Shown: one piece after another, positions 8,101-15,125 of the stretch
Layout of the letters: the number at the start of each line of letters is the position of its first letter
Position numbering within the stretch: position 1 is the stretch's first letter
Virus record (IMG/VR): IMGVR_UViG_3300032032_000026
Coordinates: 1-23,571 of that record
DNA length: 23,571 nt
Origin: a virus
Reading direction: 5' to 3' (one strand)
Made by a program: the position numbers and the translations under genes
Notes under the pieces: generated by a model
The model's input: the letters and a program-made list of their open reading frames with translations, nothing else
Database searches by the model: none
Told to the model about the DNA's origin: nothing

Positions 8101-11030
8101 GTAACGTCATCTCCAGTATCACCTGGTTCAGCAAGAGTGATAGTTCCTACCATACCACCATGGTATTCACATTGGTAATAGTAAGTACCAGCAGTTGCTC
8201 CTGTTGTATTCCATACAACGTTACCAACCTCAGCACCTTGACCTGTTACCCCTGATGATATTTGATTACCAGTACCTGTACCAGCCTGTGTCTTAAGATA
8301 GAAGGGGTGTCCTGTTGCGTTAACAGCAAATGTTATTGTATCTCCGACCCATACCTTTACACCAGGATCAGCAGCAGAACTATGAGTAGTATCTCTATCA
8401 GTACCAGATATAGTATAGTCACTACTACCAGTATTTGATACGGTAATACTGAGAGATGTAGTTGCTACATTTTGTTCAGCAAAATTATAAGCACCATTAC
8501 CAGCATCAGTTACATTCCATTTTCTAACAGCACTTCCACCACTACCAGACAATACAACCTGACCATACATGTTAGTATGAGATTCGCATTGTGTAAAGTA
8601 TGTTCCTGTACTTACTCCTGTAGTCTTCCACCAGATTCTTCCACTGGTTACTCCAAATCCACCACTCGTTGATAGTGTACCAGATGCTCTATGCCATGCT
8701 ATAGACTTATTAATATACTTGGTGAATATACCTCTTACCTTACTGAGAAGAGAAGTAGTGTCTTGGAAATTAAAGTCAGCACCTGTATCAACTGGAAGTT
8801 GTTCAATGGTACGACCTGTATGACCTGCCTCTTCACTGTCAAGTTCAGCATATAAAGCTACGTTAGCAAACGTAGGACCATCTGTTGCTTCATGTGTACC
8901 TGATACAATTGCCATATAGTTGTTAGTACCACCAGCAGTTTCATCACTGGTACCAGAGTTAGTAACTTGAATAGTTATTGTGTTAGCAGCAGCATCCTGA
9001 GCAATAATTCCATGCCAGGTTCTTGATACATCCTTTATGTCTATTCCACCAACAGTTAATGAGTTGGGTTGTATTCTTAACTGTATCTTCTTACCAACAT
9101 TGTTTAGGAAGTAAGATGAGTTAGCAGACTCGAACTCAATCTTTATTTGTTGACTACCGTTAGATACCTCAAATGGGTTAGATGGTAGTTTATATTCTTT
9201 AGCACTGTTACTAGGATATGCTGTACTACTTACAGCATTATACTTACCAGTATCTCCACTAGCTCTTACCCAGTTCTTACATAGGGTGGGTAAAGTATTA
9301 GTAGCATGAGTGTAACTATTAGCAGCAATGAACTGGCATACTACACCAGCAACAATAGGTCCAGAGAATGATGTACCACCAATATTAGTGTAGTTACTTA
9401 CTGTATTATATGTTGTGTTCGTAGTCCAGTCGTACTTCGGAGATGTTATGTGCTGACCTGGAGCAGTAGTTGTACAACCTGATCCATAGTTAGAAAAGTC
9501 TGCCCAGTTGTCATTGTAATCTGTAGCACCTACAGATATAGATGCGATGTTTGTATCGAAGATGTTAACATCACCATCTTGATAACCTGATGATCTAGCA
9601 CCAGCTTTAAATCTTGTTTGTAGAGGTCCAGCGAAGTTATCACCAGAGTCTTTGAAACCATTACCAGCAGATCTAACAAGAACTATGTTAGCATCTACTA
9701 CATCTTTTTCAGTTTCGTCATATAGTTCAATGTCGAACCCTGCGTCAGTTCCTGATTCGTTTAGTTCAACATAAGGTACTGATCCACTAGGAGTAGTTGG
9801 ACCAAAACTAGCATTGATAACTGCTGGTCTAGTGTTACCTTTATAGTTAACATGTCCTGAATCATTATGGTTTATAACAGCCTGATAGGCATTCATAATA
9901 CCTGACAGTGATCCACTACCAACAGAACTAAAGCATTTTACACCGTAGACTTTAACCTTTCTTCCGACACCAGATTTAATACCACCAGCTAGACAAGCAC
10001 ATTGAGTCCCGTGACCATTGTCATCTTCATTAGAGTCGGGATTTCCGTTGACTGTATATCCTGATGTATATCCTCCAACCTCATACACACGGTATGCTTG
10101 TTGCTCAGACAAACCATTTAAGTCAGCGTTGTTTGTTACGTCAAATAATTCTGGGTGGAGTCCGACGTTCGACCCCGTTGGGCGCGACGCTCCTCTAACA
10201 CCAGTATCAAGTACGTACAAGTCAACACCTTCAGATTCTTCAGTAGTGAAGTATTGTCCATTAAGATAATTCCTATTCTGTTTGGTAATCCTATCTAAAT
10301 GCCAGAAGTCGTGTACACAAAGGCAACCATACCTAAGAGGACTATCGTTATAAGCACCATAGTCAGCGTTACTAGCATTGTACCAGTATAGCACAGATGC
10401 TGTTGTTGATCCTATTGTTAAACGTGTATAAGCACCAGAAGATCCTGGAGTACCAGCAGTAGTTACACCAGTAGTATAGTCTACACCATCTTTATGTGTA
10501 CCATCAGGTATGATTGAGAATAGAATACGATGACCAGCGTTTGATGAATCTGATTGGTCGAATGTATATGTACCGCCCTGAGTAAAACCTGAGTAAGTTC
10601 CTATTCTAGAATAAACACCACCTTGAGAACTTGCAAACTGGAATCGGTTCTGTCCACTATAGTTGGCAACCTTAACATAGATGGTACCACCACCAGACCC
10701 AGTTAAAATTCTTGTATTTTTATTATCTGTATTAACATCTGATACTAGAGCAGTTGCTTCTTCTACAGTATCCTCTGAGAAGATGACATTCTCGACTGCT
10801 CCATCAACAGGTTCTACTTCAAATTGCTTATCATAAGTAGCACCAACTACGTATGGCAATTTGCGAATATTATCTATAGAGTCCTGGTCCTCACTGGGAG
10901 CAGTAAACTGAATAGTCTTAAATGATGGGAAGGAACGTACAAACTCTAAATAGCTATGCTGGCTGATGATTCCTGTCTGAGCACCATCCAATGCTGTTGA
11001 GTCTGCGACCTTTACTAAAAGGGTTGCCAT
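5190..11030 (-). CDS. Giant virion-type protein: S8 protease, cupredoxin-like modules, six Ig-like repeats
   Basis: 1946 residues. Residues 1-265 form an N-terminal region, possibly a propeptide plus beta insertion. Residues about 266-600 are a subtilisin (S8) domain with the full triad: D275 (LYVLDTGV), H340 (DDNGHGTQC), S554 (GGTSFSGP), oxyanion N457 (SAGNG) and the VINASFG strand at 404-410. Residues 770-1022 hold cupredoxin-like sequence with H908, C954, H957, M960 in the complete copy. Residues about 1040-1105 look like a cadherin/He_PIG-type fold. Residues 1108-1740 contain six Ig-like repeats, each about 90-140 residues. The last 200 residues are beta-rich, FN3-like. No signal peptide is visible, which fits assembly into a particle. 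Its position just before gp13 and its late promoter suggest a tail, fibre or neck-attached protein able to cut host surface proteins. That role is inference; the domain calls are direct. Confidence 0.88.
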   Translation of the reverse strand: MATLLVKVADSTALDGAQTGIISQHSYLEFVRSFPSFKTIQFTAPSEDQDSIDNIRKLPYVVGATYDKQFEVEPVDGAVENVIFSEDTVEEATALVSDVNTDNKNTRILTGSGGGTIYVKVANYSGQNRFQFASSQGGVYSRIGTYSGFTQGGTYTFDQSDSSNAGHRILFSIIPDGTHKDGVDYTTGVTTAGTPGSSGAYTRLTIGSTTASVLYWYNASNADYGAYNDSPLRYGCLCVHDFWHLDRITKQNRNYLNGQYFTTEESEGVDLYVLDTGVRGASRPTGSNVGLHPELFDVTNNADLNGLSEQQAYRVYEVGGYTSGYTVNGNPDSNEDDNGHGTQCACLAGGIKSGVGRKVKVYGVKCFSSVGSGSLSGIMNAYQAVINHNDSGHVNYKGNTRPAVINASFGPTTPSGSVPYVELNESGTDAGFDIELYDETEKDVVDANIVLVRSAGNGFKDSGDNFAGPLQTRFKAGARSSGYQDGDVNIFDTNIASISVGATDYNDNWADFSNYGSGCTTTAPGQHITSPKYDWTTNTTYNTVSNYTNIGGTSFSGPIVAGVVCQFIAANSYTHATNTLPTLCKNWVRASGDTGKYNAVSSTAYPSNSAKEYKLPSNPFEVSNGSQQIKIEFESANSSYFLNNVGKKIQLRIQPNSLTVGGIDIKDVSRTWHGIIAQDAAANTITIQVTNSGTSDETAGGTNNYMAIVSGTHEATDGPTFANVALYAELDSEEAGHTGRTIEQLPVDTGADFNFQDTTSLLSKVRGIFTKYINKSIAWHRASGTLSTSGGFGVTSGRIWWKTTGVSTGTYFTQCESHTNMYGQVVLSGSGGSAVRKWNVTDAGNGAYNFAEQNVATTSLSITVSNTGSSDYTISGTDRDTTHSSAADPGVKVWVGDTITFAVNATGHPFYLKTQAGTGTGNQISSGVTGQGAEVGNVVWNTTGATAGTYYYQCEYHGGMVGTITLAEPGDTGDDVTINATVGDTLIFDVNASGHPFSIKSVQGTGTSNRVTTGTVGGDGFANGASISTQLGINTFTSYATEPFNIREYTLSGDSISGTGLSLNATSGELSGTVTSSYQDGFYSVTVNEVTSGESQSYNFHTSGTGVIVTIGSQPSSTSIEAGAGTNATFGPLNASTSDSSTVTYQWQYSTGGGWADISSQAGHSGETTDTLTVDDDYSYNGWQYRCVCDSNTAATTTTTNAATLTVYRTVTINTQPTNQSVTAPTAAVYTAAATTADGAGVTYSWEKSEDDTAWHVISGATSNTYTTTATTYDSGGTPPGSFNADNGDYFRVKVNAVGAAEVTSSSATLTVARGITVTDHPDNETGSVGGTRQFDVAATLSDGDNSDITFQWQLSIDDGSNWSNIGGATSASYTTPTLTSQYDEYQYRCYLSAPGASNVFSNAAVLQVETVQVTVTSHPSDQSSDETGTATFTCAGTVDNSAITALLNSSFGVGNWTTPSGGGNAAHAETAADPELYNSIWSNHTPTLTYQWQKSDDAGSNWADVPSATSDSYTTSTLTYADDHADQYRCKLDATGADAVAYTNAANLTVYRTHQITVQPVNATGNEGGSSSFSVTGSTSSGAQTYQWQKSDNAVDYNDIPGATAATYNTPSLVFGTDNDDRFRCVVSLVGAQASITSTYAILTVLRVIAISAQPQDATIIEGNAATYNITASITSGVINYQWQKSTDSGGNWSNVIGATAAAYTTVVQPFPTLNNQYRCVLSNSNAISVTSNAATITVNESEFVSAPASLTVNVDTDTTLSYNRQPTFTTAAFNSQYAGSTHYASYWLIKKLSDNTVIYDTSLITVPDLSAGDTVNLATFTVPSGYLDFDTSYTAQAKYKDNNGLVSSYGNPVVFKTPVVDQPVIQAFTPAFNPTINVVSPAIKAGYGHNSTDWQFSQADTFLNIEHQSLGNSTNLLQYTLPGDVNLLPTTTYYVRVRFNVDTV
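5811..7709 (-). repeat. Six tandem Ig-like repeats in the giant protease gene
   Basis: Codes for residues 1108-1740. Each unit starts with a strand like VTI-x-QP, has a central YQWQ(K)S block, then a YRC block and ends AATLTV. Approximate units: 7410-7709, 7095-7400, 6804-7085, 6378-6791, 6090-6362 and 5811-6083. Unit 2 lacks the YRC cysteine (YFRVKV). Unit 4 has an insertion of roughly 45 residues (1443-1487). At the DNA level GACTTCTGCCA recurs at 5971, 6256 and 6544 on the plus strand, so units remain similar enough for recombination. Confidence 0.8.
7967..8723 (-). other. Cupredoxin-like segment (one complete, two half modules)
   Basis: Codes for residues about 770-1022 of the giant protease protein. 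The middle module (about 889-966) has GHPF (H908) and QCEYHGGMVG (C954, H957, M960), the His...Cys-x2-His-xn-Met set of type I copper proteins. The module before it retains only the C-terminal half (QCESHTNMYG, C815/H818/M821). The module after it retains only the N-terminal half (GDTLIFDVNASGHPF, H995). Copper binding is inferred; marine phage virion proteins often carry the degenerate form. Confidence 0.65.
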
Positions 11031-11051
11031 TTATATCTGGGTCAGTATTAT
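11024..11051 (+). promoter_or_regulatory. Sigma70-like promoter for the plus-strand gene
   Basis: TTGCCA (11024-11029; one mismatch to TTGACA) and TATTAT (11046-11051; one mismatch to TATAAT) are separated by 16 bp, pointing rightward. A start site would fall near 11058, about 17 nt before the ATG at 11075. Early promoters of T4-like cyanophages resemble host sigma70 promoters, so this gene may be expressed earlier than the surrounding late operons. The -35 lies within the first codons of the divergent protease gene. By-eye match only. Confidence 0.5.
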
Positions 11052-11060
11052 CCTCTTTTG

Positions 11061-11068
11061 TATTTATA
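11061..11068 (-). promoter_or_regulatory. Perfect T4-type late promoter (TATAAATA)
   Basis: The minus strand reads TATAAATA exactly, 30 nt before the ATG of the giant protease gene at 11030 and inside the divergent gap 11031-11074. It is the best intergenic late box in the window. It probably drives the protease gene and, by read-through, gp13-gp16. An AGAGGA at 11051-11056 is the nearest Shine-Dalgarno-like sequence but lies about 20 nt from the ATG, farther than usual. Confidence 0.75.
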
Positions 11069-11074
11069 GAACAA

Positions 11075-11365
11075 ATGGCTGGACTTAGAGATAGAGAAGC
11101 ACCTATTGGTGAGTATAGGAATAGAGAACACCTATACTCTAGGGTAGATTTACCGTTCACTGGTGATCCAAGTACGATACCTTATGATGTGGGAAAGAAA
11201 TATGAAGAACGTCCTATCATAGCAATAGGTACCACAAAAAATATTTACGGGAAGAGGTATTATCTCATAGTACAAGGAGATAAGACCCATTCCCGTCAAA
11301 GGTATGAATTCGATGAGAAGCATGATTTGATCTCATCAAAGTTTTTAGGATTAGAAGTTACTTAG
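11075..11365 (+). CDS. Plus-strand hypothetical protein, 96 aa
   Basis: The frame is open from further upstream, but the first ATG with a sensible N-terminus is at 11075 (MAGLRDREAPIGEYRNRE), giving 96 residues; the upstream part would need a non-ATG start inside the divergent gene's leader. The protein is basic with many Arg, Lys and Tyr (KNIYGKRYYLIVQGDK; RQRYEFDEKHDL). It looks like a small beta protein, and no family is recognised. No competing minus-strand gene covers 11031-11357. It is divergent from the protease gene and its stop overlaps, tail to tail, the stop of the 77-residue coiled-coil gene by 8 nt. It is the only credible plus-strand gene here. Confidence 0.72.
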   Translation: MAGLRDREAPIGEYRNREHLYSRVDLPFTGDPSTIPYDVGKKYEERPIIAIGTTKNIYGKRYYLIVQGDKTHSRQRYEFDEKHDLISSKFLGLEVT

Positions 11366-11591
11366 TTTTAACATCCTTTGGAGGTATTGCTACTGGTGGG
11401 GCATTAGTCCCCGCAGGTCCAGGACCAGTACCTTCTTCATTTTGAGTAGCGAGACGCAACCCTTCAATAGCTCCACCTAAGCGTAGGAGCTGATCTTCTC
11501 GTGCCTTTAAAGCTTCTTTAAGTTCAGCTACTTCTGCTCTAACTTTACTTTGCTGTTCAGTAAAGTCGGTAATCATTTCTTCAATAGTCAT
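11358..11591 (-). CDS. Small coiled-coil protein, 77 aa (last gene of the oxygenase operon)
   Basis: Residues about 1-50 are a strongly predicted coiled coil by heptad pattern (MTIEEMITDFTEQQSKVRAE, then VAELKEALKAREDQLLRLGG). The tail from about residue 52 is disordered and Pro/Gly-rich (GTGPGPAGTNAPPVAIPP). The segment RLGGAIEGL matches RLEGAIEAL in the adjacent upstream protein, so the two are probably ancient duplicates. It overlaps that gene by 4 nt (ATGA). An oligomeric accessory or structural role is plausible but unproven. It ends at the convergent plus-strand gene. Confidence 0.7.
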   Translation of the reverse strand: MTIEEMITDFTEQQSKVRAEVAELKEALKAREDQLLRLGGAIEGLRLATQNEEGTGPGPAGTNAPPVAIPPKDVKTK

Positions 11592-11881
11592 TTAGATTCC
11601 TCACGTTTAATAAGAGATTCCACACCAATTACTTGTGTGCGTACGATATCTAGTGCTTCAATAGCACCCTCAAGACGATTCACTTTATTGCGAGCGTCAT
11701 TAACTTCAGTTAAATCAATCCTTGTCATAAGACTAGAATTCTTTTCTAACTCTTCTTCCTTTTCTTTGACATCCGCACGAGCCTGAGTAAGTTGACTTAA
11801 AAAGTCCTCCCATACCTGGTCGAATGTCCATCCCTCTTGCTGAGTTTCCTCAGTAGTGGGAGCTGTGTTTTCATCAGACAT
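11588..11881 (-). CDS. Small coiled-coil protein, 97 aa
   Basis: Acidic N-terminus rich in Thr and Glu (MSDENTAPTTEETQQEGW), then FDQVWEDFLSQLTQARADVK leading into a long charged helix with heptads (EKEEELEKNSS...EVNDARNKVNRLEGAIEAL). RLEGAIEAL is shared with the next protein. It starts within the stop region of the upstream oxygenase (ATGTCTGA, 8-nt overlap) and overlaps its downstream partner by 4 nt, so all three are translationally coupled. No enzyme motif. The pair may form a hetero-oligomer, which is inference from their similarity and linkage. Confidence 0.7.
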   Translation of the reverse strand: MSDENTAPTTEETQQEGWTFDQVWEDFLSQLTQARADVKEKEEELEKNSSLMTRIDLTEVNDARNKVNRLEGAIEALDIVRTQVIGVESLIKREESK

Positions 11882-12488
11882 AATTTTGTACTTCGTCTTT
11901 AATGTGCTGTTGGGTCATAGTATAGGGAGTAGCAAGATAAGGACGAGTGTCATATCTCAAGTCACTGTACTCACCATCAGCGTACACGAACTGTAAGAAA
12001 GCATTTACATGTTCCCTACCAGTATACTTTTCCCTCCAATGAGGAATAGTTCCCGTATATATTACCACATCTCCTGGTTCTAAGTCAACCCTCAACTCCT
12101 GCCCCATCCATTCAAATAGTAAATCCCATTGAGTATCTCTTGCAAGAGAGACGTTAACTGCCAACTGCGAAGAGCGGCGATCAGTATGTTTTATCAACTC
12201 ACTTCCCTCTGTATATATGCGACCATAGGAATAGGTCGGATGGAGATCCGTACCTAAAATTTTCTCTACAATAGGTTGAACATATAGACTTAATGCTTCA
12301 AAGCATAGTGGAGAATACCAAGAAAAACAACCTGGTACTGTGGGATCATTATAACCTTCCTTATTGCCCATGGCAAGTAAGGCATCCCTCATCAATCTGA
12401 ATTCAATATAAGCAAATTCAACTATCGATAGAGGGATCAAACCCTTCTTGACTTTTAGTATTGGGGAATGTGTAATTACGTCGGTCAT
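11874..12488 (-). CDS. Prolyl-hydroxylase-like 2OG-Fe(II) oxygenase
   Basis: 204 residues. The first metal motif is H101-x-D103 in ELIKHTDRRSSQLAVNVSL and the distal ligand H150 is in GTIPHWREKY. The sequence PTYSYGRIY just before it and LEPGDVVIYTGTIPHW are typical of a phage/marine-bacterial 2OG family whose members keep the phrase KKHxDRPSCE. The ATG at 12488 makes a 71-nt overlap with the upstream gene. I keep it because the stretch before the next Met (LSIVEFAYIEFRLMRDALL) also fits the family's usual N-terminal helix. The alternative start is the Met at 12392. Substrate unknown; family members hydroxylate proline or other residues in proteins or free amino acids. Confidence 0.75.
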   Translation of the reverse strand: MTDVITHSPILKVKKGLIPLSIVEFAYIEFRLMRDALLAMGNKEGYNDPTVPGCFSWYSPLCFEALSLYVQPIVEKILGTDLHPTYSYGRIYTEGSELIKHTDRRSSQLAVNVSLARDTQWDLLFEWMGQELRVDLEPGDVVIYTGTIPHWREKYTGREHVNAFLQFVYADGEYSDLRYDTRPYLATPYTMTQQHIKDEVQNYV

Positions 12489-13149
12489 AATGTTGACTGT
12501 TATATATGGTAGGCATACAGGGTATGCTCATTGATAACCTTTCTCCATTAGGAGATGCTTTGTGAAAAGCCCTGTCTGGTATGTATAATAGATCTCCAGG
12601 ATTCATATCTCCTTCCCAATCAATTACCATCTCTTCTTCATTGTGATAGAGATCATTCCGAGAATGGTATAATGCTGTTGCTCTATTCTTATATACCTTC
12701 CATGGTGTAGTACCCTTAGTCTGTATTATAAGGTTAGCAAAATGGTCATAGTGACATTTGAATGATCCACCCAAACCCCTACCACCATATACATGGGTAC
12801 AGCAATTTACATTAAACTCCCTTTCTACATCAGAACATAAGTCTTTTATATATTGATTAGATCTACTATATCCAACGATAACAAAACCCAATCCATTTAT
12901 CAAATGATCCCATACAACTTCCTTATCAACGTCTGGAGTAGGTGCCCAGTAGGGCTTGTACGTTCCTAACTCCCTCTTAGTACCATCAGAGTTTATTAAC
13001 TCCCAACCCATATCAGAACGAGATAACGCATCCTCTACATGAGTCCAATTACAATACTTTTCTGGTTCTTGTAGGAACCCTTTTATATGTACAGCACCAT
13101 CGTTGTGAATAAAATCACGACTGGCGCATAAACTGTTTAACGAGACCAT
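12418..13149 (-). CDS. JmjC/cupin-like Fe(II) oxygenase
   Basis: 243 residues. The central block FKCHYDHFANLIIQTKGTTPW has H133-x-D135 followed by the Q and the T-x-P-W-K-V-Y strand that mark the JmjC/Cupin_4 (ribosomal-oxygenase-like) group. The distal His is H196 in IPDRAFHKASPNGERLSMSI. MNPGDLLYIP is the usual strand before it. Characterised relatives hydroxylate protein side chains, which points to a protein substrate here by family inference. The ATG at 13149 has a Shine-Dalgarno GAAAGG 11 nt upstream (13161-13166) and overlaps the previous gene by 35 nt. This is the only member of this subgroup in the island. Confidence 0.75.
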   Translation of the reverse strand: MVSLNSLCASRDFIHNDGAVHIKGFLQEPEKYCNWTHVEDALSRSDMGWELINSDGTKRELGTYKPYWAPTPDVDKEVVWDHLINGLGFVIVGYSRSNQYIKDLCSDVEREFNVNCCTHVYGGRGLGGSFKCHYDHFANLIIQTKGTTPWKVYKNRATALYHSRNDLYHNEEEMVIDWEGDMNPGDLLYIPDRAFHKASPNGERLSMSIPCMPTIYNSQHYDRRNYTFPNTKSQEGFDPSIDS

Positions 13150-13741
13150 GGTTATGATTACCTTTCTTTACGAGGTTAATTGTAATAGCTATCCTAGCAG
13201 GACATTCCTTAGGACATGAACTTGCGTGATAGTGTTTGCCATTGAAAGCAAATAGTTTATTCTTCTCTGGATGACACTTACCAAGTATAGTATACTTCTC
13301 AGATTCCTGATGCTCATTGAATACTACAGTAGGTCCATCTGATTCATTAATATAATATAAGCATGTGTAATGCTCACCAACTGATGTCTCTGGATAATCT
13401 ACATGTGGAGCATTGTGTTCCTGATGTTGATCAAATATTGAAGGGAAGTTCATCCCTACTCTAATCCTAGCTAGGTACCACTCCTCTCCATCTAGTTCCA
13501 ATGCGTCTAGAATATAATGGTACATGAATGAAAAACTAGGATACCACTCACTAGCTTTACCATCAACAAATGGAGTGTGATGAAACCCAGGTTGACTTGG
13601 AAGAATCTCAGTTACTTTAGTCCTATCTTCAGGAGCAGTGGTAACATCATCAATCCAATACCAAGGAAATATATCAGATGTAACTACATCATGTATCTCA
13701 TGTGCTAATGAGATTGGGAAAAAATTTCTAAACTCTTTCAT
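13115..13741 (-). CDS. 2OG-Fe(II) oxygenase, prolyl-hydroxylase type
   Basis: 208 residues. APHVDYPETS supplies H113-x-D115; YHASSCP supplies the distal H172; PARIAITINL supplies R183 for 2-oxoglutarate. The strand GEHYTCLYYINESDGPTVVFN between them is the usual double-stranded beta-helix core with a product-side Glu/His region. The C-terminus is basic and His-rich (KKGNHNHGLVKQFMRQ). It starts by ATGA overlap at 13738-13741 and runs 35 nt into the next gene. Substrate is not deducible. The HxD/H triad makes an active oxygenase likely. Confidence 0.78.
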   Translation of the reverse strand: MKEFRNFFPISLAHEIHDVVTSDIFPWYWIDDVTTAPEDRTKVTEILPSQPGFHHTPFVDGKASEWYPSFSFMYHYILDALELDGEEWYLARIRVGMNFPSIFDQHQEHNAPHVDYPETSVGEHYTCLYYINESDGPTVVFNEHQESEKYTILGKCHPEKNKLFAFNGKHYHASSCPKECPARIAITINLVKKGNHNHGLVKQFMRQS

Positions 13742-14301
13742 CGTAAATTAAATGCTAAAGAAATGCGGTCCTCTTCAGACTCGTTTGGTAGTACTTGATG
13801 TTTGACCCATGCTGGAAATATTATAGCACGATTTACCTTAGGTTTGTACATCCACTGAGCACTACTATATCTAGTGTTGTCAGGGCAAATAGATCCTAAA
13901 GCATAATCATTACCATCCCTAGTGAAACAAAGATCACCAGAGTTCTCTTGTGCTTTAATATAAAAGACACCAGAGAATCTTGATACAGGGTGTACATGGG
14001 GTTGATTGAATCCACCTTTAGGATTGATGTTAACCCATAGGTTATCCATCTTAGGATAGTCTCCACGACATCCTAAATCATCTGCTAGATGTGTTACCTC
14101 ATTCTCCATCCATTCAACGAAAGGTTTTAATGGAGTACCACCAAACTCTTCGATATCATTAGACTGCCAACCACCTACGTTCGATACATCTCTACCTGTA
14201 TCCTCCTCTTTTATTCTACGACACCAATACTCTATAGAACCTAAATCAAACTCTAAGTCAAATATCCATATAGGTGTAGGGAAGATCTCATCTAATATCA
14301 T
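13738..14301 (-). CDS. TIGR02466-type 2OG-Fe(II) oxygenase
   Basis: 187 residues, a compact family length. The N-terminus MILDEIFPTPIWIFDLEF is the usual start for this group (short strand, FPTP-like). GFNQPHVHPVSRFSGVFYI holds H102 and H104; FPAWVKHQVLPNESEEDRIS holds H168 and R179. As in other TIGR02466 members the first motif is HxH rather than HxD, so the carboxylate ligand may be absent or supplied elsewhere. It is coupled on both sides by ATGA overlaps. Its FPxxVKHxV block is shared with the products at 15118-15723 and 93-692. Confidence 0.82.
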   Translation of the reverse strand: MILDEIFPTPIWIFDLEFDLGSIEYWCRRIKEEDTGRDVSNVGGWQSNDIEEFGGTPLKPFVEWMENEVTHLADDLGCRGDYPKMDNLWVNINPKGGFNQPHVHPVSRFSGVFYIKAQENSGDLCFTRDGNDYALGSICPDNTRYSSAQWMYKPKVNRAIIFPAWVKHQVLPNESEEDRISLAFNLR

Positions 14302-15125
14302 TTATCCCATGGTGTAGGAGAAAAATTCAATGGAGTATACTTAAATCCAAAGCAATGACTCCATCTGAAATCTACACCATCCGCAATATAAGGTGAGTGT
14401 GGAGTGTTAGCATTATAGATTGTCATCGTACCATGCTTGGCAGGAGCAAATCCTATTCTTCTAAATCCCCACTCGTAAGCTTCCTTGTCTGTAAAGTTAT
14501 TCCATCCTGGTTTATGATCGGTACCGCTTCCGTACCAACTATGCCACTTTTTATAGAGCTGGTGATTTGGATCGATTTGGAAATCGTACCGTCCTTCACT
14601 AATCGTTCCTTTATACTCATAGAGGGTTGTGCCTGTTGTTCCTGGTTCATGTTCTGATAACCATAGGTTTGAAATGAAACCTTCATCATATGGATAATCC
14701 ACATGAGGTAAAGCACTATATCTAACTGGGTTAGATTCAGATCTTAAAAAGATATTAGCCCACTCAGATAAACGTTCATCATTTATACAGGACTCTTCTT
14801 TAGGTCTCTTAAAATAATTTATGACAACAAAGTCTCTTACTGCTTGAGCAAGAGGGTTAAACAACCAGTAAGGTATGTGATGAACAATGAAGGGATTGGC
14901 ATCAAAGGCAGTCTCTTGATTGTTCATATCCTCTATAGGATAACACTCACATATATCCTTTAACCTATCCAATCCACCATCAGCAAATATATTATCTACT
15001 TCCCAATGTGTACTGTGATACACATGTGTCCACTCCTCTGCTGGCTTGATGATATCAGTACCATCATACAGGTGTCTGGGGGTTGGTAAAACTTTCATAA
15101 AGTTTCCTGATACAGTCTCAATCAT
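14298..15125 (-). CDS. DUF6445-like Fe(II)/2OG oxygenase
   Basis: About 275 residues. YSALPHVDYPYDEG gives H141-x-D143 and NANTPHSPYIADG gives the distal H243 with a trailing FRWSHCFGFKY strand. The long loop between them (GTTGTTLYEYKG to WHSWYGSGTD) is Trp/Tyr-rich. In bacteria, DUF6445-type proteins are often encoded near tryptophan-halogenase-like genes, and this neighbourhood repeats that pattern; the family match is by eye. The ORF can be opened at a TTG at 15131, but the ATG at 15125 fits the 8-nt overlap with the preceding stop (ATGATTGA) and is preferred. Confidence 0.68.
   Translation of the reverse strand: MIETVSGNFMKVLPTPRHLYDGTDIIKPAEEWTHVYHSTHWEVDNIFADGGLDRLKDICECYPIEDMNNQETAFDANPFIVHHIPYWLFNPLAQAVRDFVVINYFKRPKEESCINDERLSEWANIFLRSESNPVRYSALPHVDYPYDEGFISNLWLSEHEPGTTGTTLYEYKGTISEGRYDFQIDPNHQLYKKWHSWYGSGTDHKPGWNNFTDKEAYEWGFRRIGFAPAKHGTMTIYNANTPHSPYIADGVDFRWSHCFGFKYTPLNFSPTPWDK

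Noticed and set aside
11340-11400. Transcription terminator between the convergent genes
   Set aside because: The stop codons overlap by 8 nt and I saw no hairpin with a T-run close by.
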